From contig NZ_CP037993.1 in the NCBI RefSeq assembly GCF_004367745.1, forward strand, positions 744,001-808,000: DNA of 64,000 bases, given 5' to 3'. A model generated the notes under the pieces. It ran no database searches. It saw only the letters and a program-made list of their open reading frames with translations, and was not told the DNA's origin. Source of the stretch: Herbaspirillum huttiense (GTDB taxonomy: Bacteria > Pseudomonadota > Gammaproteobacteria > Burkholderiales > Burkholderiaceae_D). The position numbers and the translations under genes are program-made. Positions 11,087 to 20,027 of the stretch are shown in pieces. Each line of letters starts with the position of its first letter. Positions within the stretch are counted from its first letter, which is position 1.

Positions 11087-11401
11087 ATGCCGCTGACGTA
11101 TTCCGTGCAAGAGGACAGGCTGCTGCTCACCGTGAGCGGCGGACTGACCATTTTCCAGGCGGCCGAGCGCAAGCCGGAGCTGTTGCACGCCCTGACGCTG
11201 CCGCAGACGCAGGTGGTGCTCGACCTGTCCGGCGTGGATGAGCTGGACACGGCCGGCATCCAGCTGCTGCTGCTGTTGCGGCGCGAGCTGGCCGCCGGCG
11301 GACGGCAGCTGGAGATCGGTGTCTACAGTCCGGCCGTGCTGGCCACGCTGGACCTGCTGCAATTGCATGAGCGCTTCAGCCCTGCCGTGGAGGCCGCATG
11401 A
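11087..11401 (+). CDS. STAS-domain protein (anti-sigma antagonist type)
   Basis: A 104-residue STAS domain like SpoIIAA or RsbV. The signature VVLDLSGVDELDTAGIQLLL places a threonine (Thr55) at the usual phospho-Ser site. Its stop overlaps the cheA start by four bases (ATGA), so the two are translationally coupled. In some chemosensory clusters STAS proteins are partners or targets of CheA-type pathways; that it works with this CheA is an inference from the coupling. No anti-sigma kinase gene is nearby. Confidence 0.85.
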   Translation: MPLTYSVQEDRLLLTVSGGLTIFQAAERKPELLHALTLPQTQVVLDLSGVDELDTAGIQLLLLLRRELAAGGRQLEIGVYSPAVLATLDLLQLHERFSPAVEAA

Positions 11402-13602
11402 AAAAGGACTCCGCCCGCGACGCCGTCGTCCAGGAAGCCCGCGAACTGCTCGTGGCCATGGAAGCGGCCTTGCTGCAGATCGAGATGGAAGGACCGAGCC
11501 GCGACAGCATCAACGCCATCTTCCGCGCCGCCCATACCATCAAGGGTTCGGCCGGCCTGTTCGCCTTCGACAGCATCGTGCAGTTCACGCACCAGGTGGA
11601 GCATGTGCTGGATCTGGTCCGTGAAGAACGCCTGCCCCTGAACGCGCCCATGATGTCGTTGCTGCTGCAGTGTGGCGATTACGTCAGTGACCTGGTCGAT
11701 GCCATCGAGCGCAACCAGGAAGCCGAGGAACCCAATGCCGAACGCCGTGCCACGCTGCTGGCTGCACTGGCCGAGGTCGCGCAGTCGGCCAGTGCACCGG
11801 GCGAGGCGGCCAGCGAGCCGGCACGGCTGCTGCAGCGGCTCGCCGGCACTGCCTCTGCGGACGCAGCCCACGGCGGCGATGTCCACCGGGATGCGGCCCT
11901 GCAGGCGACGGCCGATTATCCCTACTGGCACCTGTCGCTGCAGTTCAATGAGAATGTCCTGCGTGATGGACTCGATCCCCTGTCTTTCCTGCACTACCTG
12001 CGTTCGCTGGGCCGCATCGTCGCCATCCTGCCGGTGGAGGCAGACATTCCCGAAGCGGCGGCCATGGATGCCGAGAGCTGCTACCTGGGCGTGGAAATCT
12101 GCCTGGCCTCCGACTCCACCCGGCAGACGCTGGAAGACGTGTTCGAATTCGTACGCGATGACAGCCGCATCGATATCCTGCCGCCGCAGAGTCCCCTGGC
12201 GGCGTATGCGACGGTGCTGCAGCGGCTCGCCCCCGACGATGCGGCGCGCCTGGCCGCTCAATGGCGCAGCCTGGACTTGTTCAACGAAGCCCAATGGCGC
12301 TGCCTGGGCGCAGCCACGCTCGCTGACGCCGCCGCCCCCGCAGTGCCGGTGGCCGCGCCCGGCGCCGGTGCGCGGCCGCGCCCGCTGGACGAGCGGCGTG
12401 CGCAGGAACAGAAGTTCATCAAGATCGAAGTCTCCAAGCTGGACCAGCTGATCGACCTGGTGGGCGAGCTGGTCATCGCCGGTGCCAGTGCGCGCCTGAT
12501 TGCCCGACGCCGCAAGGACAGCCAGTTCGAGGAGGCCACCCAGGCCATCGATAGCCTGATGGAACAGATCCGCGATGCCGCGCTCACGTTGCGGATGGTG
12601 CAGATCAATGAGGTGTTCCAGCGCTTCCCGCGCATCGTGCGCGACATCGCCCGCGATCTCGACAAGGATATCGATCTCACCATGACCGGCTCCGAGACCG
12701 AGCTGGACAAATCCATGGTGGAGCGCCTGGCCGATCCGCTGATGCACATCGTGCGCAATGCCATCGACCACGGCATCGAGCCTGCCGCCGAGCGCATTGC
12801 CGCCGGCAAGCCGCCCAAGGCCTCGCTGCGGCTCAATGCCATGCATGAATCCGGCAGCGTGCTGGTGGAGGTGATGGACGATGGCCGCGGCATGGATCGC
12901 ACGCGCATTCTGGAAAAGGCCATCGCACAAGGATTGACGACGCCGGAGGCCGAACTCAGCGATGCCGAGATCTACCGCTTCGTCTTCGAGCCCGGCTTTT
13001 CCACCGCCGAGCAGGTCACCGAACTTTCCGGACGCGGTGTCGGCATGGATGTGGTCAAGCGCAACATCGATGCCCTGCAGGGCGAGGTGGCCATCGATAC
13101 CGAACCCGGGCGTGGCACCGTGGTCCGCATCCGCCTGCCGCTGACACTGGCCATCATCTCGGGCTTCCAGGTGGTGGTCGGCAATGCGGTGTTCGTGATT
13201 CCGCTGGACATGGTGGTGGAGTGCATCGACATGCCGCCGCGCCAGAACGGCAGCCATATCGTCGCGGTCCGTGGCGAGCCCTTGCCGTTTGTCCCGCTGC
13301 GTGAGCTGTTCGACCTGCCTGCGCGCGAACAGGCCCGTGCGCGCAAGAGCCTGGTGATCGTCCAGTACGGGCAATTGCGCGCCGGGCTGCTGGTCGATGG
13401 TCTGCTGGGCGAGTGCCAGGCGGTGATCAAACCGCTGGGGCGGCTGTTCGGCAAGGTCAAGGGATTGTCGGGATCGACCATTCTGGGTGATGGCCGGGTC
13501 GCGCTGATCCTGGATATTCCGCACCTGGTGCAGCACACCCAGCAACAGGAACAAGGCAATACGGCGGCCTACGCCGAACGCAGTGTGGCGTCGGCGCCAT
13601 GA
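11398..13602 (+). CDS. cheA: chemotaxis histidine kinase CheA
   Basis: CheA is the cytoplasmic kinase of the chemoreceptor array. The 734-residue product has an HPt domain with His46 in [14 protein letters not shown] middle domain (about 170-300) includes [21 protein letters not shown], typical of non-enteric CheA proteins. Then come the dimerisation and ATPase domains with the N box ([12 protein letters not shown]), G1 (VMDDGRGMD) and G2 ([13 protein letters not shown]). A C-terminal CheW-like domain ends near AERSVASAP. All catalytic motifs look intact. It is coupled to the STAS gene by overlap, and the chemoreceptor gene follows. Confidence 0.96.
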   Translation: MKKDSARDAVVQEARELLVAMEAALLQIEMEGPSRDSINAIFRAAHTIKGSAGLFAFDSIVQFTHQVEHVLDLVREERLPLNAPMMSLLLQCGDYVSDLVDAIERNQEAEEPNAERRATLLAALAEVAQSASAPGEAASEPARLLQRLAGTASADAAHGGDVHRDAALQATADYPYWHLSLQFNENVLRDGLDPLSFLHYLRSLGRIVAILPVEADIPEAAAMDAESCYLGVEICLASDSTRQTLEDVFEFVRDDSRIDILPPQSPLAAYATVLQRLAPDDAARLAAQWRSLDLFNEAQWRCLGAATLADAAAPAVPVAAPGAGARPRPLDERRAQEQKFIKIEVSKLDQLIDLVGELVIAGASARLIARRRKDSQFEEATQAIDSLMEQIRDAALTLRMVQINEVFQRFPRIVRDIARDLDKDIDLTMTGSETELDKSMVERLADPLMHIVRNAIDHGIEPAAERIAAGKPPKASLRLNAMHESGSVLVEVMDDGRGMDRTRILEKAIAQGLTTPEAELSDAEIYRFVFEPGFSTAEQVTELSGRGVGMDVVKRNIDALQGEVAIDTEPGRGTVVRIRLPLTLAIISGFQVVVGNAVFVIPLDMVVECIDMPPRQNGSHIVAVRGEPLPFVPLRELFDLPAREQARARKSLVIVQYGQLRAGLLVDGLLGECQAVIKPLGRLFGKVKGLSGSTILGDGRVALILDIPHLVQHTQQQEQGNTAAYAERSVASAP

Positions 13603-13643
13603 CGGGCCCGATCAAGGGACCCGCACCACGAGGGGAAGCGAGC

Positions 13644-15464
13644 ATGCAAGAATCGATGACCAACAGGATGAGCATCAAGCAGATCTTCATCTGGCTGGGT
13701 GTAGTCCTGTCCATCCTGGTGGCGGTGGTGATCAGCCTTACCGATACGCTGCGCCAGGCCAATAGTGCGCTGGAGCAAGCGCATCAGTCCCGTTACGACT
13801 CCGCCGCGCTGGCCAATGAACTGCGCCGCACCACCGAGGACATGACCAAGTTCGCGCGCGCCTACGTGACCACGGGCGACCCCAACGACGAGGATCGCTA
13901 TTACATGATTCTGGACATCCGCAATGGCAAGCGCGCGCGGCCTTCCAACTACGACCGTTTCAACTGGGATCTGGTCAGTGCCCGCAAACTGCCGGTGGAG
14001 GCGGGTGCCCAGACGGTGCCGCTGAGCGAACTGATGAAGCGAGCCGGTTTCACCGAACAGGAGTTGGCCAAGATGCAGGAAGCGCTGAAGCTGGGCGACC
14101 AGCTCTCGCGCATCGAGATCACCGCCTTCCATGCGGTCAAGGGCGAGTTCGATGATGGCGAGGGCAAGTTCACCGTGGTCGGTGCGCCCAACCAGGCCAT
14201 GGCGCAGGAGCTGGTCTTCGACCAGACCTATCGTGCGCTGTTCGGCCGCGTGATGGCCCCGATCAATGACTTCCTGCGCCAGGTTGACGAACGCACGCAG
14301 GCCCGTGTGCTCAGGGCCGGCCGCGAGTATGCCGAACTGGAACAGAAGATCTTCTGGTTGCTGACCGCCTCGGTGGTGGTGCTGTTCGCCTGCCTCGGGT
14401 TTGCCTATCGCACCATCCGCTCGCAGATCGGCGGCGAGCCGCGCGATGCCATGAGCGTCCTGCGCCGCGTGGCCGAGGGCGATCTGACAGTCACCGTGCC
14501 ACTGCGCAAGAACGACAAGGTCAGCGTGCTCTACAGCACCCAGCAGATGGTCAACAAGTGGACCGACGTCATCGGCGATGTCAGCGGCACCGCCAGTGCG
14601 CTGGCCTCGGCCTCCGAAGAGATTTCCTCGTCCTCGCAGGCGCTCTCGCACAATGCCTCGCAACAGGCCGCCAATGTCGAGGAGACCAGTGCCTCGGTGG
14701 AAGAGATTACCGCCACCATCGCCCAGAACGCCGATAACGCCCGCACCACCGATGGCATCGCCAGCCTCTCGGCCAGTGCGGCGACCGAAGGCGGCGAAGC
14801 CGTGCGCGAGACCGTGGCTGCGATGAAGCAGATCGCCAGCAAGATCGGCATCATTGATGACATCGCCTACCAGACCAATCTGCTGGCGCTCAACGCTGCC
14901 ATTGAAGCGGCCCGCGCCGGTGAGCACGGCAAGGGCTTTGCGGTGGTCGCGGCCGAAGTGCGCAAGCTGGCCGAACGCTCGCAGACCGCCGCCCAGGAAA
15001 TCATCGCGGTGGCCGAGAACAGTGTCGGTCTGGCCGAAAAGGCCGGCGGCCTGCTCAACCAGATGGTGCCCTCGATCCGCAAGACCGCCGATCTGGTGCA
15101 GGAAATCGCCGCCGCCTCGGCGGAACAGTCGACCGGCCTGGAGCAGATCAACAATGCCGTGCACCAGATGGCGCAGACCACGCAGATGACGGCCTCGGCT
15201 TCCGAAGAATTGTCGGCGACCTCGGAAGAAATGAGCGCACAGGCCATCCATCTGCAGGACCTGATGCGCTTCTTCCGCGTGGATGAATTGCAGAAGCCCG
15301 GCGTGCGCGGTGCGGCCGGTGGCGTACCGGAATCCGGCGGGCGGCGCGGCAGACGCGCTCAGTCCGCTGCGCAGGGCGGGCGCGAGAGCACGCGCCGCCT
15401 GTCGATGCTGGATGTGGATGAGGATGCGCCGGGCGTGGATGAATCCTCGTTCAAGCGTTTCTGA
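13644..15464 (+). CDS. methyl-accepting chemotaxis protein
   Basis: The receptor of this operon, 606 residues from the ATG at 13644, which has GAGGGGA 8 bases upstream; an in-frame ATG at 13599 overlaps the cheA stop but has no better site. TM1 is at about 13-32 and TM2 at about 237-258. They enclose a roughly 200-residue, mostly helical periplasmic sensor with no family I can name. The cytoplasmic part has a HAMP-like segment. The conserved signalling tip is [20 protein letters not shown] at about residue 405, followed by [19 protein letters not shown]. The tail lacks the NWETF-type CheR-docking pentapeptide. Confidence 0.95.
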   Translation: MQESMTNRMSIKQIFIWLGVVLSILVAVVISLTDTLRQANSALEQAHQSRYDSAALANELRRTTEDMTKFARAYVTTGDPNDEDRYYMILDIRNGKRARPSNYDRFNWDLVSARKLPVEAGAQTVPLSELMKRAGFTEQELAKMQEALKLGDQLSRIEITAFHAVKGEFDDGEGKFTVVGAPNQAMAQELVFDQTYRALFGRVMAPINDFLRQVDERTQARVLRAGREYAELEQKIFWLLTASVVVLFACLGFAYRTIRSQIGGEPRDAMSVLRRVAEGDLTVTVPLRKNDKVSVLYSTQQMVNKWTDVIGDVSGTASALASASEEISSSSQALSHNASQQAANVEETSASVEEITATIAQNADNARTTDGIASLSASAATEGGEAVRETVAAMKQIASKIGIIDDIAYQTNLLALNAAIEAARAGEHGKGFAVVAAEVRKLAERSQTAAQEIIAVAENSVGLAEKAGGLLNQMVPSIRKTADLVQEIAAASAEQSTGLEQINNAVHQMAQTTQMTASASEELSATSEEMSAQAIHLQDLMRFFRVDELQKPGVRGAAGGVPESGGRRGRRAQSAAQGGRESTRRLSMLDVDEDAPGVDESSFKRF

Positions 15465-15539
15465 GGAGCGTGCCATGGCGTTGAACTTGTCCCGTATCAA
15501 TCCGCCGCGCGCACAGCGCGGCAGCAAGGAGAGCAGGCC

Positions 15540-16115
15540 ATGCCCAGCGTATCGTTGAATGGCGAATCCGTCCGCAAGCGGCAGCAGGAAGAGGTCATCG
15601 AAAGCCGCCAGTTCCTGACCTTCCTGGTCGGAACGGAAAGCTTCGCCATGCCCATCGCCAGCATTCGCGAGATCATCGAATTCGGCGGCCTGACCGAAGT
15701 GCCGCTGATGCCTGATTTCCTGCGCGGCGTGATCAACCTGCGCGGCTCGGTGGTGCCGGTGATCGACCTGTCGGTGCGCTTCGGCCGTGCCCCGACGGTG
15801 GAGGCCAAACGTACCTGCATCATCATCATGGAACTGGTCCAGGACGAGCAGCTGCTGTTGCTGGGCGTGATGGTCGATGCGGTCAGCGCGGTGCTGAGCA
15901 TCGGTGTTGATCACATCGAGCCGCGTCCGTCATTCGGTGCCGGCATCCGCGCCGATTTCATCGAGGGCATGATCAACGTCAATGAGCGTTTCATCGTGGT
16001 GCTCGATGTGCAGCGCGTCCTGTCGGTAGATGAACTGGCGAGCCTGCTGGGCATGAGTGCCGAGGATGCGCTGGGCGGTGTGCCGGTGCTTTCGGCAGAA
16101 ACGGAAAGGGAGTAG
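15540..16115 (+). CDS. cheW: chemotaxis coupling protein CheW
   Basis: CheW links receptors to CheA. The 191-residue product has a CheW fold from about residue 23 (QFLTFLVGTESFAMPIASI) through FLRGVINLRGSVVPVIDL to the ADFIEGMINVNERFIVVLD region. N- and C-terminal extensions of about 20 and 25 residues make it slightly longer than E. coli CheW. AAGGAGAGC precedes the ATG. cheR follows after 4 bases. Confidence 0.95.
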   Translation: MPSVSLNGESVRKRQQEEVIESRQFLTFLVGTESFAMPIASIREIIEFGGLTEVPLMPDFLRGVINLRGSVVPVIDLSVRFGRAPTVEAKRTCIIIMELVQDEQLLLLGVMVDAVSAVLSIGVDHIEPRPSFGAGIRADFIEGMINVNERFIVVLDVQRVLSVDELASLLGMSAEDALGGVPVLSAETERE

Positions 16116-16119
16116 GCCC

Positions 16120-17109
16120 ATGCCCCGACCCGGCAACCTGGCAGGCAGCAGCGACAGCACGCACGGCAGCAGTGCCGGTGTGGCCACGGCTGTTGGCAGC
16201 GTGCCGGGTCTGCATGCCGGGCGTGGGGCTCAGGCGGCGTCTGCTGCCGTCATTCCGGTGACGCCGGTGGTGGCCGCCATCGCACCGGCCAGCGGATCTG
16301 CCGACCCCGAGGTCAGCGATCACGACATGCTGCTGTTCCAGAAATTGTTCAAGCAGGATATCGGGCTGCACTTGCCCTTGTCCAAGAAGGCCCTGCTGCA
16401 GAGCCGCCTCAGCCATCGACTGCAGGAACTCGGCCTGCGCGGACTGGCACAGTATCACCGCCTCATCACGAGTGCCGAGGGGGCCGAGGAACGTCAGCGC
16501 GCCATCGATCTCATCACCACCAACGAAACCTATTTCTTCCGCGAACAGGGCCATTTCGATTTCCTGATGCAGGATCTCCTGCCACGCTGGCGCGACCGCC
16601 AGCATCTGCGCGTCTGGAGCGCGGCCAGCGCCACCGGTGAGGAAGCCTATTCGCTGGCCATGGTGCTGGACCATCACCGGCCCGCCGGCAGCTGGTCGAT
16701 ATTCGGCTCCGACATCAGCACGCGCGTGCTGCGCTTCGCGCGCCGCGCGCTCTATCCGATGGCGCGCGGGCAGAACATTCCGCGCCTGTATCTGCGCCGT
16801 TATTGCCTGCTCGGCACCGGCGAATACGAAGGCCATTTCCTGGTACAGGCAGACCTGCGCGCCAAGGTCGAATTCGCCCAGCGCAACCTGACTGCGCTGC
16901 ACGAACACGACGATGGCCTGTATGACCTGATCTTCCTGCGCAACGTCATCATCTACTTCGATTGCGAGACCAAGCTGCAGGTCTTGCGCGATGTGATCGC
17001 GCGCCTGCGGCCGGGCGGCTACCTGGTGGTCGGCCATTCGGAATCGCTGCACGGCATGGAGCTCGATCTGCTGATGCATTCCCCTTCCATCTACCGGAGG
17101 CCGCCATGA
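16120..17109 (+). CDS. cheR: chemoreceptor methyltransferase CheR
   Basis: CheR methylates receptor glutamates using S-adenosylmethionine. From the ATG at 16120 the product has 329 residues. About 65 residues of Gly/Ser/Ala-rich linker are followed by the CheR N-terminal helical domain (FQKLFKQDIGLHLPLSKKAL). The catalytic domain has TTNETYFFREQGHF, the SAM-binding motif WSAASATGEEAYSLAM and LIFLRNVIIYFD. The frame extends upstream into cheW but the extra residues are not conserved-looking. It overlaps cheB by four bases (ATGA). The receptor lacks a docking pentapeptide, so methylation would be tether-independent. Confidence 0.95.
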   Translation: MPRPGNLAGSSDSTHGSSAGVATAVGSVPGLHAGRGAQAASAAVIPVTPVVAAIAPASGSADPEVSDHDMLLFQKLFKQDIGLHLPLSKKALLQSRLSHRLQELGLRGLAQYHRLITSAEGAEERQRAIDLITTNETYFFREQGHFDFLMQDLLPRWRDRQHLRVWSAASATGEEAYSLAMVLDHHRPAGSWSIFGSDISTRVLRFARRALYPMARGQNIPRLYLRRYCLLGTGEYEGHFLVQADLRAKVEFAQRNLTALHEHDDGLYDLIFLRNVIIYFDCETKLQVLRDVIARLRPGGYLVVGHSESLHGMELDLLMHSPSIYRRPP

Positions 17110-18281
17110 ACGCACCATCAGCCATCCGCGTGATGGTGGTCGATGACTCCTCGGTGGTGCGCCAGCTGGTACAGCAGCTGCTGGCGCAGACTGCCGACAT
17201 CCGCGTCATCGGGACCGCGCCCGATCCGGTGTTTGCCTTGCGCAAGATGCAGCAGGAGTGGCCGGACGTGATCCTGCTTGACATCGAGATGCCGCGCATG
17301 GATGGCATCACCTTCCTGCGCCAGATCATGGCCAGCAGGCCCACACCGGTCATCATGTGCAGTGCGCGGGTCGGCGGTGCCGGCGATATCACGGCCGAAG
17401 CACTGGCCGCCGGTGCTGTGTCGGTGATTGCCCGTCCGCAACTGGGCGTGCGTGATTTCCTGCATGAAGCGGTCACCGAACTGGCCTGCGCCATCCGGGC
17501 TGCGGCGCTGGCCGGGGCCGGCGGCAGGGGCGCGATGGCGGCCATTGCGGCACGGCCTGTATCGCCCGTGCTCAAGCTGCGCCCGGTCAAAGCAGCCGCT
17601 CGCGAAATGCTGCATGATGACGGCTGGGCTGCGGTGCTGCAGCGTCATACCGCCGATGCAGTATTGGCAGCGCCGGGGCCGGAGGACGGCTATCGTCCGC
17701 TGACGGCGCGCATCGTCGCCATCGGCGCTTCGACCGGGGGGCCGCAGGCACTGGAGCGGGTGCTCAAGCCTTTGACTGGGCGCTGTCCGGGCATCGTGGT
17801 GGTGCAGCACATGCCGCAGCGTTTCACGCGTAGTTTTGCCGAACGCCTGCACCGCATTTCCGGTGCCGAGGTCAAGGAAGCCGAGCATCACGATCTGGTC
17901 CTGCCGGGGCGCGTGCTGATCGCGCCCGGCGGCCGGCATCTGGTCCTGCGGCGCGATGGCCAGCAGTACTATGTGGAAACGCTGGATGGCCCGCTGGTGA
18001 GCCGGCACAAGCCATCGGTGGACGTGCTGTTCCGCTCGGCGGCCAAGGCTGCGGGCAGCAATGCAGTGGGCATCATCATGACCGGCATGGGGGACGATGG
18101 CGCAAGGGGGATGCGGGAAATGGCCGATTGCGGCGCCGCCACCTATGCCCAGGACGAGGCCAGCAGCGTGGTCTTCGGCATGCCGAAAGAAGCGATACAC
18201 ATGGGCGGCGTCGGTGACGTCCTCCCGCTCGATCATATCTCCGCAGTGATAGAACAATATGCCTCTAGAGAATCTCAATGA
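17106..18281 (+). CDS. cheB: protein-glutamate methylesterase CheB
   Basis: CheB removes receptor methyl groups when phosphorylated by CheA. The 391-residue product has a receiver domain (Asp13-Asp14, phospho-acceptor Asp59 in LLDIEMPRMDG) and a linker of about 75 residues. The esterase domain has the catalytic Ser in AIGASTGGPQAL, His in VVQHMPQRF and Asp in IIMTGMGDDGARG. Both domains look intact. The start overlaps cheR by ATGA; the end overlaps the REC-EAL gene by 23 bases. Confidence 0.96.
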   Translation: MNAPSAIRVMVVDDSSVVRQLVQQLLAQTADIRVIGTAPDPVFALRKMQQEWPDVILLDIEMPRMDGITFLRQIMASRPTPVIMCSARVGGAGDITAEALAAGAVSVIARPQLGVRDFLHEAVTELACAIRAAALAGAGGRGAMAAIAARPVSPVLKLRPVKAAAREMLHDDGWAAVLQRHTADAVLAAPGPEDGYRPLTARIVAIGASTGGPQALERVLKPLTGRCPGIVVVQHMPQRFTRSFAERLHRISGAEVKEAEHHDLVLPGRVLIAPGGRHLVLRRDGQQYYVETLDGPLVSRHKPSVDVLFRSAAKAAGSNAVGIIMTGMGDDGARGMREMADCGAATYAQDEASSVVFGMPKEAIHMGGVGDVLPLDHISAVIEQYASRESQ

Positions 18282-19521
18282 GCTGATCGAATCCGCGCTG
18301 GTCGTCGACGACAGTGCCCTGCAGCGCCAGCACAGCGTGTCGCTGCTGCAGGACCTGGGCGTCGATCTGATCTACGAGGCCGGCAACGGCAACGAGGCGC
18401 TGGATCTGCTGGCGCTGCTCAAGCTGCCGCCCGGACTGGCGGTGATCGACCTGGAAATGCCGGGCATGGATGGCATCGAGCTGATCCAGCAATTGCAGCA
18501 GAAGGGCATCGACATTCCCCTGATCGTCGCCTCCAGCCGCGAGACCTCGCTGCTGCTGTCGGTGGAGACCATGATCCAGGCCCTGGGCATGAACCTGATC
18601 GGGGTGCTGCAAAAGCCGCTCAACCAGGGCCAGCTGCGCGCCGCATTGCAATCCTTCCGTCCGCGTGGCGGCGGTGCCCACGCCGATGATGATCCCCAGC
18701 CTTCCATGTGTGAAAGCGACCTCGGCACCGCCATCGGTGGCGGCCAGGTACTGCCGTATTTCCAGCCCAAGGTGGACGTGCAGACCGGCATCCTCAAGGG
18801 CGTGGAAGCGCTGGCCCGCTGGATCCATCCCGAACGCGGCATGATCCCGCCGGACCGCTTCATTCCGCTGGCCGAGCAGTGCGGCCTGATCCACGATCTC
18901 ACCATCAGCATGATGGACCAGTCCATGGCGCAGGCGGCCGTCTGGCATAGCCGGGGCCTGGCGATCAAGGTGGCGGTGAATCTCTCGCCGCTGTCGCTGG
19001 AGCAGCCGGACTTCCTGCATCGCATTCTGGAACTGGTGGACAAGCACGCGCTGCCGGCCGAGAACGTGGTGCTGGAAATCACCGAGAGTTCGGTGGTGGC
19101 GCACAAGGGCAATTCACTGGGCATGCTGGCGCGGCTGCGCCTGAAGGGCTTCGGCCTGTCGATTGACGATTACGGCACCGGTTTCTCGTCGATGCAGCAG
19201 CTGGCGCGCATCCCCTTCACCGAACTGAAGATCGACCGCTCCTTCGTGCATGGCGCGCATGACCGCAAGAACCTGCGCGTGATCCTGCAATCGGCGCTGG
19301 ACATGGCCCAGCGGCTGGAACTGGTGACCGTGGCGGAAGGGGTGGAAACGAAGGAAGACTGGCGTCTGCTGCAGGACTTCGGTTGCAGCCTGGGGCAGGG
19401 CTACCTGATCGGCAAGCCCATGCCGGCCAATGAATTGCCGCTGTGGCTGAAGGGGCATCATCGCCGTCTCGGTGAATTGCGGCCGCTGGGCAAGGGTGCC
19501 GCCACGGGCGGCTCGGTTTGA
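18259..19521 (+). CDS. REC-EAL response regulator, c-di-GMP phosphodiesterase
   Basis: Last gene of the chemosensory operon, 420 residues. The receiver domain has Asp17-Asp18, phospho-acceptor Asp64 (VIDLEMPGMDG) and Lys119. The EAL domain runs from about residue 155. All residues of an active c-di-GMP phosphodiesterase are visible: Glu183 of EAL, Asn241, Glu273, Asp303-Asp304 (SIDDYGTGFS), Lys324 (LKID), Glu360 and Glu363 (AEGVE), Gln380. The architecture matches RocR/VieA-like regulators. Overlap with cheB implies coupled translation. CheA phosphorylation switching c-di-GMP breakdown is the natural inference. Confidence 0.92.
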   Translation: MPLENLNELIESALVVDDSALQRQHSVSLLQDLGVDLIYEAGNGNEALDLLALLKLPPGLAVIDLEMPGMDGIELIQQLQQKGIDIPLIVASSRETSLLLSVETMIQALGMNLIGVLQKPLNQGQLRAALQSFRPRGGGAHADDDPQPSMCESDLGTAIGGGQVLPYFQPKVDVQTGILKGVEALARWIHPERGMIPPDRFIPLAEQCGLIHDLTISMMDQSMAQAAVWHSRGLAIKVAVNLSPLSLEQPDFLHRILELVDKHALPAENVVLEITESSVVAHKGNSLGMLARLRLKGFGLSIDDYGTGFSSMQQLARIPFTELKIDRSFVHGAHDRKNLRVILQSALDMAQRLELVTVAEGVETKEDWRLLQDFGCSLGQGYLIGKPMPANELPLWLKGHHRRLGELRPLGKGAATGGSV

Positions 19522-19536
19522 ACTGCCTGGTTCAGA

Positions 19537-20022
19537 TCACAGCCGGCTGATCGGCTGATCGGTGATGGCATCCAGGAAATCGCGCGCCGCGCCCAGTCCC
19601 GGAATGCGCACCTGCGCATCGATCTCCAGCATGGGCACCAATACGAAGGCGCGCTGCGCCATGCGCGGATGCGGGACGATCAGTTCTTCATCCTCCAGCT
19701 GCGCCTCTCCATACATCAAGACATCCAGATCCAGCGTGCGCGGGGCGTTGCGGTAGGGCCGCTCGCGTCCGTGCTGCAGCTCGATGGCCTGCAACGCATG
19801 CAGCAGTTCCGGTGCGGTCAGTGACGTGGAGACCAGTGCGACGGCATTGACGTAGTCGTCGCCACTGGAATCGATGGGCGCGGTGCGATAGAGCGAAGAG
19901 CTCCGCAGCAGTTGCGACTCGGGCAGCCGGGCCAGATGGGCGATGGCTTCTTCGACGGTGGCGCGGGCGTCGCCCAGGTTGCCACCGATGCCAATCCAGG
20001 CCAGCGTGGAGGTTGATTCCAC
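19537..20022 (-). CDS. folK: 2-amino-4-hydroxy-6-hydroxymethyldihydropteridine pyrophosphokinase
   Basis: FolK transfers pyrophosphate from ATP to the pterin alcohol in folate synthesis. The 161-residue product has the N-terminal WIGIGGNLGDARAT motif, the RTAPIDSSGDDYVNAV region, the family signature RTLDLDVLMYG and IVPHPRMAQRAFVL. It lies 5 bases after pcnB on the same strand. Its stop is 15 bases from the convergent REC-EAL gene, with no obvious terminator between. Confidence 0.96.
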   Translation of the reverse strand: MESTSTLAWIGIGGNLGDARATVEEAIAHLARLPESQLLRSSSLYRTAPIDSSGDDYVNAVALVSTSLTAPELLHALQAIELQHGRERPYRNAPRTLDLDVLMYGEAQLEDEELIVPHPRMAQRAFVLVPMLEIDAQVRIPGLGAARDFLDAITDQPISRL

Positions 20023-20027
20023 GTTGA

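Noticed and set aside
15474..15558. Small gene between the chemoreceptor and cheW
   Set aside because: The short frame starting MALNLSRINPP overlaps the cheW start and shows no recognisable protein features.
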